From NCBI GenBank assembly GCA_938022935.1, contig CALIHL010000029.1, positions 22,147-86,146 on the forward strand: a stretch of DNA of 64,000 nucleotides. The letters are read 5' to 3'. The translations under genes were made by a program, and so were the position numbers. Under the pieces are notes generated by a model. The model worked only from the letters and a program-made list of their open reading frames with translations. It ran no database searches and had not been told where the DNA came from. Source of the stretch: an uncultured Saprospiraceae bacterium. Lineage in GTDB: Bacteria; Bacteroidota; Bacteroidia; Chitinophagales; Saprospiraceae. How positions within the stretch are numbered: the first letter of the stretch is position 1; the number at the start of each line of letters is the position of its first letter. This document shows, piece by piece, positions 8,924-17,903 of the stretch.

Positions 8924-10537
8924 TTAATCAATAACTCTAAAAGGGATGTTTTTAATGTGTTCTGGACAGTTATCCGTACAATCATCATCATTGTATGCTT
9001 TTCTGAGGTGGATGATATGTGGGCCCACATTCAATGATTTCAATGGGAAGTAACACAGAAGACCTCGCTCATGAAGATTAGGATGTGTATAAAAAGAACA
9101 CTGCAGACTATCACTATATGATATATCGTCGATCCATATTCTATAATTGCTTTGGATAATCTCCTTGCTTCTCTTTATTCGATCCTTGGCATGTTTGTTT
9201 CTCTGATCAGAGTACTTTGATATAATCTCGGCCCTTAGACCACCTATATCATCTTTAGTTTTACTGGTATATTCATCATAGAGATGTCCAAACTCTCTTG
9301 TCTCTGTGCTATCTATAAGATCTTCTTGGTCTCGAACCACTTTAAGCATGTATTTGATTTCACGCAGCTGCTGTGTTTTGAGGCCTTCGATTACTGTATC
9401 TTCAACTTCACCATCAAAGAGCATTCGATGGTTGATACCTGTTTCTTTATATTTAGTAAAGTCAGGATGTTGTCTTGCTATCATTTTGTTATCATTTCTA
9501 TGATAGCTTAAAAATACCTTTCCAAAAGAACCACTCATCTCATGTTTGTCAAGGCTTGCTAAGACAATTCTACTTTTTTCTAGAGGTCTGTCCAAGTCAG
9601 AGTATGTTGTATGGTGCTCTAATCTTAAGTCGTCGTAATTATTCCAATTAACAGACTCTTCGTCAACGAAGTGATCATATATGTCTCCTCGTTTGTCAAA
9701 ATCTGGAATGTAAGAGTACTTCTCAAGTGACATCAACCTAAAACCCATGATTAATACGATCATGTAAGGGAAGGCAAAGAAGAAAAGCCTTCTTGTGTAC
9801 TTGTTGTCTATAAAATTGAGTAGTAGGGGTCTGTATATAAAGGAGAGTGAGAGAATGCTAAAGATTCTGTAGATCCAAAAGTAGATTTTAGAAAATGTAG
9901 GATCTTTTACTTTTTTAAAACCACCTAATGTTATGAAGTCTATTAGTACCAAAAATCCTATGCCATAAAAGACAAAACCAAACAATAGAATTCCTGGAGG
10001 TGGCCCATTAAAGTCAGGGTAGAACACATTGGATATAACAATAGAAACAAGAGCGAATACTAGATTGAGAAAAACAATAGAAAACAGCATCATAAATAAC
10101 AAGAACGTGAAAGAAAAAATCACGCTACTTAGTTTTTCTAATCTCTCTATGTACTCATCAAAACCACCAATCCTTTTTTTGAAAAAACGTCTAAATATAT
10201 CAGAGTAATTGAGTTCATCAAAGTCGATGTCTCCTGATACATAACGTAGTCCTATCGCCCCTATCCATAGTCCTCTTAGGATGATGTGGATTAAGAGGTT
10301 GGTCATGAATATGGCCCAGCCAGCCCAGAACACATCAATTAATGGACTTAGGAGAGGAAGATACTCGCCAGCTAGATTAGTGTCAAAGTAGTTTTCTAAC
10401 TTCATCAACCCAGAGCGACTCTCCCAGATACCAAATAGGGCAAGTCCAGATATAAGTAACTCTAATTGCCAACTCTCTTGTTGGAGTTGCTCTAACCACT
10501 CTGAGAATATATTTTTCTTTGACCTTTGCTCAAGCAT
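8924..10537 (-). CDS. Hypothetical membrane protein, 537 residues
   Basis: I do not recognise this family. The N-terminal half has about six hydrophobic segments (roughly residues 25-45, 65-95, 135-165, 180-205, 220-240 and 250-275). The C-terminal 250 residues are soluble, charged and probably cytoplasmic. They include a helical, Glu/Lys/Arg-rich stretch (about 385-455) and end with a CxxxC-like DDCTDNCPEH segment. It starts 12 bases after the CPBP protease stop codon, so the two are probably co-transcribed, and the two DUF4199 genes follow downstream. Confidence 0.75.
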   Translation of the reverse strand: MLEQRSKKNIFSEWLEQLQQESWQLELLISGLALFGIWESRSGLMKLENYFDTNLAGEYLPLLSPLIDVFWAGWAIFMTNLLIHIILRGLWIGAIGLRYVSGDIDFDELNYSDIFRRFFKKRIGGFDEYIERLEKLSSVIFSFTFLLFMMLFSIVFLNLVFALVSIVISNVFYPDFNGPPPGILLFGFVFYGIGFLVLIDFITLGGFKKVKDPTFSKIYFWIYRIFSILSLSFIYRPLLLNFIDNKYTRRLFFFAFPYMIVLIMGFRLMSLEKYSYIPDFDKRGDIYDHFVDEESVNWNNYDDLRLEHHTTYSDLDRPLEKSRIVLASLDKHEMSGSFGKVFLSYHRNDNKMIARQHPDFTKYKETGINHRMLFDGEVEDTVIEGLKTQQLREIKYMLKVVRDQEDLIDSTETREFGHLYDEYTSKTKDDIGGLRAEIISKYSDQRNKHAKDRIKRSKEIIQSNYRIWIDDISYSDSLQCSFYTHPNLHERGLLCYFPLKSLNVGPHIIHLRKAYNDDDCTDNCPEHIKNIPFRVID

Positions 10538-10549
10538 ATATGATTAAGA

Positions 10550-11443
10550 TTAAGTGTTCGCCTCTGATGAAAGTAACAGTTTTCCGTGAAAGTTCTCCGG
10601 CGCTTGTTTCCATATCCACCATGATAAGATAGATAGGAAGATAGTTGCCAAGAGCGACCCTTCAAATCCAAAACCTCCACCAGTCCAAAGATCAGGTCCT
10701 GTCTCAGCAGAATCTATATAGCTATATACATCCATGCCGCTCACTTCAAATCCGTAGAAGTTGCCTTGCAAAAAATTCCAACTCATATGCAGTCCTATAG
10801 GAGCCCATATTTGCTGATAGCGCAAATAGATAATCCCTAAAAGCATACCAGCTATGAAAATGTTGAATAGGCTTAGCCAACTGCTATTTTCATTATCAAA
10901 ATGTAAAAAAGCAAAGACTAACGACGATATAATTAGACCAATCCAGATATTGAATCGATAAGATAATGTTGGAAGTAGAAAAGAACGGATCACCATCTCT
11001 TCAAAGGTGCTCTGGACAAAAAACAACAATAAGAATCCAATAAACAAAGAAGCGTTCATTGCAACGGACTGTATCTCCATCCAACCTACGGCATAGAGTA
11101 TGACAAATCCCAGTGTTAGGACAATCGCACTCCACATCACACCTTTAGAAAATTGGCTTACGATACCTCGGGTGGTCAGCCCTGAAAAAGAAAATGGTCT
11201 TTTGAATATCGTCTGATGCACAATCAAGACACCGACTATGGATCCAATGAATATAGGTAGGTAGATGAGTAAAAGCATGTTATAAGGATCATCGACAACC
11301 TGGTTGTCAAAGTCCTGTACCTCTGCAATTCCTAAGAAAACCATTACTGCGCCCACGAGAACATAGCACATGCCGAGGATTCCTATATAAAGGATCACCT
11401 CAACGATGCTCATGCCCAATGCCTTTATCTTATCCATCACCAC
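10550..11443 (-). CDS. CPBP family intramembrane metalloprotease
   Basis: A 297-residue multi-spanning membrane protein of the CAAX-protease / bacteriocin-processing (Abi) family. The three catalytic motifs are all present: EExxxR (Glu148, Glu149, Arg153), FxxxH (His181) and HxxxN (His219, Asn223). Members cleave or process membrane proteins, and some give bacteriocin self-immunity; the substrate here is unknown. The first or third codon could be the start. It leads the probable operon with the 537-residue membrane protein. Confidence 0.9.
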   Translation of the reverse strand: MVMDKIKALGMSIVEVILYIGILGMCYVLVGAVMVFLGIAEVQDFDNQVVDDPYNMLLLIYLPIFIGSIVGVLIVHQTIFKRPFSFSGLTTRGIVSQFSKGVMWSAIVLTLGFVILYAVGWMEIQSVAMNASLFIGFLLLFFVQSTFEEMVIRSFLLPTLSYRFNIWIGLIISSLVFAFLHFDNENSSWLSLFNIFIAGMLLGIIYLRYQQIWAPIGLHMSWNFLQGNFYGFEVSGMDVYSYIDSAETGPDLWTGGGFGFEGSLLATIFLSILSWWIWKQAPENFHGKLLLSSEANT

Positions 11444-11509
11444 ACTAGCGTTATTATCAGCGCAAAAGATAAGACTTTCAGTAGGATTACTCCTTTAAAA
11501 GCTGAGTTG

Positions 11510-12868
11510 CTATATAGCTTGTATTATGTCATACTGCGTGATGACATGATGTTGCCCACTCTTCTCAACAGTGATCACCGCAGGTACTTCCTTAGTGATA
11601 TACTTACTTAGATCTTTAAGTGCGATATCTTCAGAGACAGTGGGGAATGGTTCAGACATAATGTCTTTGACTGCCTTCTCTACGTTATTAAGAGGATTCT
11701 CAAGGATAAACTTAAGAACTTTGCTTTCAGTTATCGACCCGATAACTTTGCCATCTTTAGTGACTGGCATTTGGGAGATATCATTGTTTTTCATAAGATC
11801 CAATGCCGCTCTAACAGTATGATCTTGGTCTATATCCAAGAAAGTCTTATCCACTTTCTTCAGGATAAGGTCTTTCACTTTCAGATCGCGATCCAAGAAG
11901 CCACGTTCTTGCATCCATTCGTCATTATAGATTTTGCCAACATATCTACTACCATGATCATGAAAGATCACAACAACAACATCGTCAGCTGTCAACTGCT
12001 CTTGCAGTTGCATAAGTCCAGCCAATGCAGAACCACAACTATAACCCAGAAAGATGCCTTCTTCTCTTGCTAATCGACGAGCCATAACCGCTCCATCCTT
12101 ATCGCTTACTTTCTCAAAGTGATCGATTAGATCGAAGTCTACATTCTTCGGTAGGATATCTTCTCCGATCCCTTCTGTTATATATGGATAGATCTCCTTT
12201 TCGTCAAATTTTCCAGTCTCGTGGTACTTCTTGAAGACTGAACCAAATGTGTCTATACCCCATATTTTGACATTAGGGTTTTGCTCCTTTAAGTATTTGG
12301 CGGTGCCTGATATTGTTCCTCCGGTTCCAACGCCTACGACAAGATGGGTGATTTTTCCATCTGTTTGTTTCCATATCTCTGGACCTGTTGATTCATAGTG
12401 TGCAAGACGATTGGCGAGGTTATCGTATTGGTTACACCAGTAGCTATTAGGGATCTCTTGACTGAGCTTTTCAGCCACACTATAGTAACTACGTGGGTCT
12501 TCTGGTCTCACATCAGTAGGGCAGACGATCACCTCAGCACCTACGGCTTTCAGGATGTCTATCTTTTCTTTAGATTGCTTATCACTTGTCGTAAATATAC
12601 ACTTATAACCCTTTACTGCCGCCGCCAAGGCGATGCCCATACCGGTGTTGCCAGAAGTACACTCGATAAAAGTGCCACCTGGTTTGATCCTTCCTTCGGC
12701 TTCTGCGACTTCAACCATCTTTAGGGCCATACGATCCTTGATGCTATGCCCTGGATTGTAAGTTTCCACCTTACCTAATATCATGGCTGGGATGCCAGCA
12801 ACGATCTTATTAAGTCTTATAAGAGGGGTGTTACCTATCGTCTCGAGTACGTTGTTCTTTATATCCAT
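11510..12868 (-). CDS. cbs: PLP-dependent cystathionine beta-synthase with CBS pair
   Basis: A 452-residue fold-type II PLP enzyme that condenses serine (or O-acetylserine) with homocysteine or sulfide. The PLP lysine is Lys44 in SIKDR, the phosphate- and substrate-binding loop is SGNTG (72-76), and a glycine-rich GVGTGGTISG loop follows. Residues from about 330 form two CBS domains, expected to sense adenosyl compounds. There is no N-terminal haem-binding extension as in the human enzyme. A role as cysteine synthase cannot be excluded. The ATG directly abuts the TAG of the LysM gene with no spacer, which suggests translational coupling. Confidence 0.93.
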   Translation of the reverse strand: MDIKNNVLETIGNTPLIRLNKIVAGIPAMILGKVETYNPGHSIKDRMALKMVEVAEAEGRIKPGGTFIECTSGNTGMGIALAAAVKGYKCIFTTSDKQSKEKIDILKAVGAEVIVCPTDVRPEDPRSYYSVAEKLSQEIPNSYWCNQYDNLANRLAHYESTGPEIWKQTDGKITHLVVGVGTGGTISGTAKYLKEQNPNVKIWGIDTFGSVFKKYHETGKFDEKEIYPYITEGIGEDILPKNVDFDLIDHFEKVSDKDGAVMARRLAREEGIFLGYSCGSALAGLMQLQEQLTADDVVVVIFHDHGSRYVGKIYNDEWMQERGFLDRDLKVKDLILKKVDKTFLDIDQDHTVRAALDLMKNNDISQMPVTKDGKVIGSITESKVLKFILENPLNNVEKAVKDIMSEPFPTVSEDIALKDLSKYITKEVPAVITVEKSGQHHVITQYDIIQAI

Positions 12869-13771
12869 CTATTGTACATAAGTGATCTCTACCTGAAATC
12901 TTCTATCCAGTGCTCCTAGTGCACTGGCTACAGACGGCGAAATTACAATACTTATGTCTTCTGGGTACGCTTCTTTTGGCATTTCACTGACAACCTTGGC
13001 TTGTACTTTTCTACGAAGCATAGGATTGTATAGCGAGACCTTAGAATCTACTTTAGCATGTGGGTGCATGACGATCATTTCTTTAGATTGGTACTTTGAT
13101 TTCTCCCAGTAAGCGATGCCTTTTTCCTTGAATGTTTCTACTTTCTCTATGGTCTCAGTATCCGAGAGCGCTGGTACGATGATCGTATTTGCCCACGAGC
13201 GTTCTGGTACTTGGCTGATATAACTTCTTATCTCCGCGAGTAAGAATGCTTTCTTTTTATCTATCGGCAGTTTAGTAGGAATCGCTTTGCTTTCCACTAT
13301 AGCGAGTGAAGTAGTACTTCTCTCACCAAAAGACCAATCCACCCAGCCCAAAAGCAACTCTTCATCAGGAGATAAGTGTTCACTTGCTTTGTTGTTGAGT
13401 GCCATTAGATCTTGCACTTTATGCCCTGCCCTTGTGGCTATACGAAAAAGATTATCTCCTTTTCTCACTCGGTAATATATCGGTGTTGGATCGCTTAGGT
13501 TGAAGCTATTTTTTGCTATTTTCTCTTTTGCCAATGGTATAGTTAGCCTTTCATGTAAGGAGATGCTATTGTTTTGTTTATGATTGACTTTGCTCAATAC
13601 CTCGATGTTTGTACCGGATGCCTTTGATAAGCTATATAGCGTGCTGCCAGCTGGCGCATTGATATCTACAGCGAAGCATTCGTGGTGGATATCAGACACC
13701 ATAAGATGTTGTTGCGATACAAGCGTTGAAAAGATGCACGTACAGAAGAAAAAAAATATGATACGTTTCAT
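12869..13771 (-). CDS. Exported LysM-domain protein
   Basis: A 300-residue protein with a signal peptide (MKRIIFFFFCTCIFSTLVSQ). It has two LysM-like segments: a weaker one at about residues 38-74 (PAGSTLYSLSKASGTN) and a clear one at about 98-140 (YRVRKGDNLFRIATRAG). LysM binds N-acetylglucosamine in peptidoglycan, so a periplasmic cell-wall role is likely. The C-terminal 150 residues show no motif I recognise. It is immediately upstream of the cystathionine synthase gene (TAG then ATG), an odd functional pairing. Confidence 0.85.
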   Translation of the reverse strand: MKRIIFFFFCTCIFSTLVSQQHLMVSDIHHECFAVDINAPAGSTLYSLSKASGTNIEVLSKVNHKQNNSISLHERLTIPLAKEKIAKNSFNLSDPTPIYYRVRKGDNLFRIATRAGHKVQDLMALNNKASEHLSPDEELLLGWVDWSFGERSTTSLAIVESKAIPTKLPIDKKKAFLLAEIRSYISQVPERSWANTIIVPALSDTETIEKVETFKEKGIAYWEKSKYQSKEMIVMHPHAKVDSKVSLYNPMLRRKVQAKVVSEMPKEAYPEDISIVISPSVASALGALDRRFQVEITYVQ

Positions 13772-13821
13772 GGTCTATCTTGCTGATAATGAGGTGTAAA
13801 AATATTAAAAATAAATGTAAT

Positions 13822-13932
13822 ATGTTAACATTGTCTCATCATATTCTTGAGGTTGAGCTGGCTGAGGAGCTCCACGGCGACAATTTTAACAGATATCATG
13901 TCTCTGGTAGCGATATATTTGCTGCTGCATGA
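13822..13932 (+). CDS. Possible 36-residue ORF overlapping kdsB
   Basis: An ORF of 36 codons (48 if the in-frame ATG at 13789 is used). Its TGA stop overlaps the kdsB ATG as ATGA, the classic arrangement of translational coupling. The predicted peptide begins MLTLSHHILEVELAEELHG and has no recognised domain. A promoter-like box (TAACATTG, one base off consensus) lies inside it at 13826-13833, which argues that transcription may start within it. This could be a leader ORF or chance. Confidence 0.25.
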   Translation: MLTLSHHILEVELAEELHGDNFNRYHVSGSDIFAAA

Positions 13933-14651
13933 AGGGAAAAGAGAGCAAAGAGTACGTAGCTGCATTTATACCTGCACGGTTTAATTCGGTCCGTTTACCG
14001 GGCAAGTTGTTGATGCGTGTAGGGGATAAGTCGATACTTCGGCATGTATATGAACAGGCGAAAAAGTGTAAACTGATCGATCAAATCACTGTGGTTGTAG
14101 ACCATGACCTACTGGAGAGAGAAAGCGTAAGGATTGGAGCTGATACGATACGTAGTCAACAAAACTTCACATGTGGAACAGATCGGTGTATTGCTGCTAT
14201 TCAGCATACGGTTACAGCTGACTATCTGATCAATATCCAAGCCGATCAGCCTCATATTGATCCAGAAATCATCGATCGCTTGATCGAGCAGCTAAGGTCA
14301 GATGATTCTACCGATATCGCTTCACTGTGTACGACGACTCCTTGTCAAGACGCTTCTTCTGATGTTGTTAAGGTATCTATTGACCCTTCCGGAAATGCTA
14401 TTGATTTCTATAGAGAAGCACCCATCGGTCAAGAAGTGTTTCAGCACATCGGTGTATACGGCTTTAGAAAAAGAGCGTATGAGCAGATCAGGCAATTAGA
14501 GTCAACATACAGAGAAGATAAGTTGAGATTAGAACAACTACGTTGGTTAGATCATGGGCTCAAGATTAGAATGATCAAAGTAAACCACCAACCCTTATCC
14601 GTAGACACAGCGTCTGATCTACTCATGCTTCAAGAGCAGTATGAATATTAA
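13929..14651 (+). CDS. kdsB: 3-deoxy-manno-octulosonate cytidylyltransferase
   Basis: Makes CMP-Kdo from CTP and Kdo for the inner core of lipopolysaccharide, in the cytoplasm. The N-terminal nucleotide-binding motif IPARFNSVRLPGKLL, the GTDRC motif and the INIQADQP metal-binding segment are characteristic. Length 240 residues is close to the family norm. It overlaps prmC by 11 bases, so the two genes form a translationally coupled pair. Confidence 0.95.
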   Translation: MKGKESKEYVAAFIPARFNSVRLPGKLLMRVGDKSILRHVYEQAKKCKLIDQITVVVDHDLLERESVRIGADTIRSQQNFTCGTDRCIAAIQHTVTADYLINIQADQPHIDPEIIDRLIEQLRSDDSTDIASLCTTTPCQDASSDVVKVSIDPSGNAIDFYREAPIGQEVFQHIGVYGFRKRAYEQIRQLESTYREDKLRLEQLRWLDHGLKIRMIKVNHQPLSVDTASDLLMLQEQYEY

Positions 14652-15471
14652 AGATGCCTCAACAGCTGCTATTTCCAAATTGTCTACTTTATATGGAGAT
14701 AGAGAGGCACACAATGTTGTTTCTATCTTGCTCGAAGACGCTTATGGAGTAACCAACCTTGCTTCAGAAAAAGTCTTAGAAGACATCGCAAGCTTCAATG
14801 AAGATGTCGAAAGACTACTTCGCTCAGAGCCCGTCCAATATGTTACGGGCAGAGCTGATTTTTTTGGCTATAAGTTTAAAGTCAACAAGCATGTTTTAAT
14901 ACCTCGACCAGAGACTGAAGAATTGGTTCATTGGATTTTGCAAGACTTGAAAAATCAAAAGAAGCAAGTTGATATACTCGACATAGGTGTTGGATCAGGA
15001 TGCATACCCATTACGATAGGAAAGAAGTATAAGTTTGCAAGATTGTGTGGTATCGATTATAATATGGATACGCTTAATGTCGCCCGCATCAACAGCAAGA
15101 ACTTAGGAGTGCCGATGACGCTTTATAATCTTGATGTTTTAAATAGAACTTTGTGGGATGCTTTAGGTAGATTTGATATTATAGTTTCTAATCCTCCTTA
15201 CATCGATGAGAAGGATCGGCAAGTCATGGCGGATAACGTCCTGCTTTATGAGCCGGAGAAAGCTCTTTTTGCAGGTGATGATAAGTTTGTCTTTTATAAA
15301 GCTATCGAAGAGTTATCGTCTAAGAGTATCATCCCTGGAGGCACCGTGTACTTAGAGATTCACGAAGACTATGCTGCAGATGTTATTGATATATTTAGAA
15401 AAGAAGATCGGCAGATCGATTTGAAAAAAGATCTTCAAGGCAAAGACCGTATGGTCAAAGTGAAATTCTAA
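14641..15471 (+). CDS. prmC: Release factor glutamine N5-methyltransferase PrmC
   Basis: Methylates the GGQ glutamine of peptide-chain release factors using S-adenosylmethionine. The SAM-binding motif DIGVGSG is at residues 114-120 and the catalytic NPPY motif at 184-187. An N-terminal helical domain with PVQYVTG and IPRPETEELV is also typical. Its 276 residues match the family. It overlaps kdsB by 11 bases at the start and the convergent permease gene by four bases at the end. Confidence 0.95.
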   Translation: MNIKDASTAAISKLSTLYGDREAHNVVSILLEDAYGVTNLASEKVLEDIASFNEDVERLLRSEPVQYVTGRADFFGYKFKVNKHVLIPRPETEELVHWILQDLKNQKKQVDILDIGVGSGCIPITIGKKYKFARLCGIDYNMDTLNVARINSKNLGVPMTLYNLDVLNRTLWDALGRFDIIVSNPPYIDEKDRQVMADNVLLYEPEKALFAGDDKFVFYKAIEELSSKSIIPGGTVYLEIHEDYAADVIDIFRKEDRQIDLKKDLQGKDRMVKVKF

Positions 15472-16952
15472 TTCACTTGGATCTGATCAGCTAGGCTACT
15501 TGAGATTGTGATCTCCTTTCCTTTATAAAGTATAACGACATCATTGTTAACTGTGCGGTCATATTGTATCACTGCGCTCGGTGCTAAACCCAATTCCCAT
15601 AGTCTACTTTCCACAGTATCGTTGAGCTGATCTTTTGAGATGGCCGCTTTTTGATTAGGATTTAATTGGGAAAGCAGGAGGCCTTTTCTATTTCTTTTTA
15701 ACGGGATTGGAGAACCGTGCGGATCTTTGTCTGGATAGCCCAGCTTTGCATCCAGTTGATCTAGTATTTCAGAATCGAGGAGGTGTTCGTATTTCTCTGC
15801 ATCTTCATGGATCTCATCACCTTTTAGACCAACTTCATCAACTAAAAAAGTCTCCCATAGTCTATGTGCTCTAACGAGATCTTGTCCTAACTCTTTTCCT
15901 TTTTCGGTGAGTTGGTGATTGCCAGAATTTACAATGATATGATCATTCGTGTTTAGCGTTCGCAAGTGCTGCTTCATCTTAGATTCTGAGATGTTCAATC
16001 GAGTTCCTACTGTTGCGAGATTAGAATTATCTATCGTTTCATTCTTTGTGAGAAACTTGATTATATCTTCTCTTTCTATTTGTAGACTGAGATTTCTTTT
16101 TCTAATTTTCTTAAAGACAAGCCCACTCTTTGGTGAAAAGAAAACTGCAGTAAAGTAAAAGATCGTCACAACCACACACATGGCTGGACCAGGAGTTGTA
16201 TCTAAGAGTATAGCGACCAATAGTCCGATGACGGCTGATACAAATCCTATGAGCCCCGATATAACTATGACCCGTTTCAGTTTGTCCGATAGTAGCAAGG
16301 CTGTGGCCGAAGGAGTGATCAGCATGGCAACTACCAATATGATTCCAACTGTCCTAAGCGCCGTCACTATGGCAAATGACAAGAGAAGCATCAAGAAGTA
16401 GTGCATCGTCTTGACAGAGATACCCATCGTTGCAGCTATTGTCGGTTGAAATGTCGTGATGAATAGATATCGATAAAACACGATAACACTCGTGATGCAA
16501 AACATTGTCACCATCGCTGTTATGATGATGTCTTCTGTGGATACACCTAGCACGGTACCGAAGAGGAAGTCCTTAAGATCTAAGTGAACGCCTTCTTGAT
16601 TGTTCAGATAGGATATTCCGATCACACCCAATGAAAACATAAAGGTGAATATGATCCCAATGACAGCGTCGTTCTTAGTATTGATCCGCTCTTGAATCCA
16701 TGTCATAGCTACTGCTGATATCAATGCTGCAAACAGTGTCCCGACAAAGAAGCCAGTACTACTATATCCGATTAGTATGAAAGCGACGAAGATGCCTGGT
16801 AGAATGGCATGTGACAATGCATCTCCGATTAGGGACATGTTACGCAGGACCATAAAGCTACCTATGACACCACACATGATGCCTACGAGAGATGAGGCGA
16901 TCAATGCTCTTATGGCCCATTCTTCGGTTAACGTTGCAAGCAGTTCAGTCAT
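15468..16952 (-). CDS. Metal ABC permease fused to MntR/DtxR-like metal-sensing domain
   Basis: A 494-residue fusion. Residues 1 to about 275 form a ZnuB/MntB-type permease with eight or more membrane helices and the early GDALSHAILPG motif. From about 290 there is a winged-helix segment, then a metal-binding and dimerisation domain of MntR/DtxR type. It holds RAHRLWETFLVDEVG and EIHEDAEKYEH, carrying the usual Glu/His ligand positions, then PHGSPIP and a FeoA-like end. The fusion would place a metalloregulator-like domain on the cytoplasmic side of the transporter. No ATPase or binding-protein gene is nearby. It follows the Ppx/GppA gene by 39 bases. Confidence 0.9.
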   Translation of the reverse strand: MTELLATLTEEWAIRALIASSLVGIMCGVIGSFMVLRNMSLIGDALSHAILPGIFVAFILIGYSSTGFFVGTLFAALISAVAMTWIQERINTKNDAVIGIIFTFMFSLGVIGISYLNNQEGVHLDLKDFLFGTVLGVSTEDIIITAMVTMFCITSVIVFYRYLFITTFQPTIAATMGISVKTMHYFLMLLLSFAIVTALRTVGIILVVAMLITPSATALLLSDKLKRVIVISGLIGFVSAVIGLLVAILLDTTPGPAMCVVVTIFYFTAVFFSPKSGLVFKKIRKRNLSLQIEREDIIKFLTKNETIDNSNLATVGTRLNISESKMKQHLRTLNTNDHIIVNSGNHQLTEKGKELGQDLVRAHRLWETFLVDEVGLKGDEIHEDAEKYEHLLDSEILDQLDAKLGYPDKDPHGSPIPLKRNRKGLLLSQLNPNQKAAISKDQLNDTVESRLWELGLAPSAVIQYDRTVNNDVVILYKGKEITISSSLADQIQVN

Positions 16953-16991
16953 GATTTACATCATTTAGACTGCAAAAATAATAAATTTAGA

Positions 16992-17900
16992 CTAATCTAA
17001 AAATAATCGACTATCAATAATCCCGCCTTCCTTCAGAGCAAACTTGCTGACTGTAAAGTCATTGAGCATGAGACGATCTATGACATACTTGACCAATAAG
17101 ACCGCTACCACGATATACTTGACTCGCTCCTTTGGCAAGTCTTCCACCAACATTCGCTGGTTGATGTTCTTGGTTCTGACTTCTTGCCATAGGCTATCTA
17201 CCTTATCTACGGAAACTCTTTTGGCAGAAGTATTTATGTTTTCAACATCTTCTTTACTTAAGAAGATCTCAAAGGTTCCAGCACATCCTATGAGCTTTGG
17301 CAGACTGTTCAACGATACTGCGGCCCACATTTCCGAAAGGGTAGACTCCAAGTGAAGATGAATAGCTGCGACCTCCCTATCACTGATAGGGTCGCTGAAG
17401 TGATATCCCTCGTATAATCTCGAAATACCAATTGGAAAGCTCTTTTGAAATATGACCTTAGCATCGCGCACATAGATAAACTCTACGCTGCCTCCACCTA
17501 TATCCATGATAAGTGAACTGCCAAGACTGAGATCTGTTGATAGGTTTGCCCCTTGATATATGTATCGGGCTTCTTTCTCACCGGAGATAATGTGGATCGG
17601 CCAGCCATACCTGTCGGATATCATCCCTTGTATATCAGGACCATTGGCTGCTGAGCGAAGTCCCTCAGTGGCCAAAACTCTGACTTGTTCGCACCCATGT
17701 TCATTTATAGATTCTTCAAACTTTTGTAGTGCCGACAACAACCTCTCTACAGCTGTCTGACTGATGTGATCTAACCCATCTTCTCCTAAGAAAGTATAGT
17801 GCCTTTCTTTATGAAGTAGGCGCTCGATCTTTTGATCGACAACCTTGGCAATCAGTATGTGAGCAGTGTTGGTACCTATGTCTATTATGGCTCTATTCAT
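16992..17900 (-). CDS. Ppx/GppA family phosphatase
   Basis: A 302-residue member of the exopolyphosphatase / pppGpp phosphatase family with the ASKHA fold. The phosphate-1 motif IDIGTNTAHILIA is at the N-terminus and the phosphate-2 motif IMDIGGGSVEFIYV is near residue 140. The protein is the short type, without the C-terminal HD domain of the E. coli enzymes. Which of polyphosphate or pppGpp it hydrolyses cannot be told. It begins three bases after the PorT-like gene and is probably co-transcribed with it. Confidence 0.9.
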   Translation of the reverse strand: MNRAIIDIGTNTAHILIAKVVDQKIERLLHKERHYTFLGEDGLDHISQTAVERLLSALQKFEESINEHGCEQVRVLATEGLRSAANGPDIQGMISDRYGWPIHIISGEKEARYIYQGANLSTDLSLGSSLIMDIGGGSVEFIYVRDAKVIFQKSFPIGISRLYEGYHFSDPISDREVAAIHLHLESTLSEMWAAVSLNSLPKLIGCAGTFEIFLSKEDVENINTSAKRVSVDKVDSLWQEVRTKNINQRMLVEDLPKERVKYIVVAVLLVKYVIDRLMLNDFTVSKFALKEGGIIDSRLFLD

Positions 17901-17903
17901 CGG

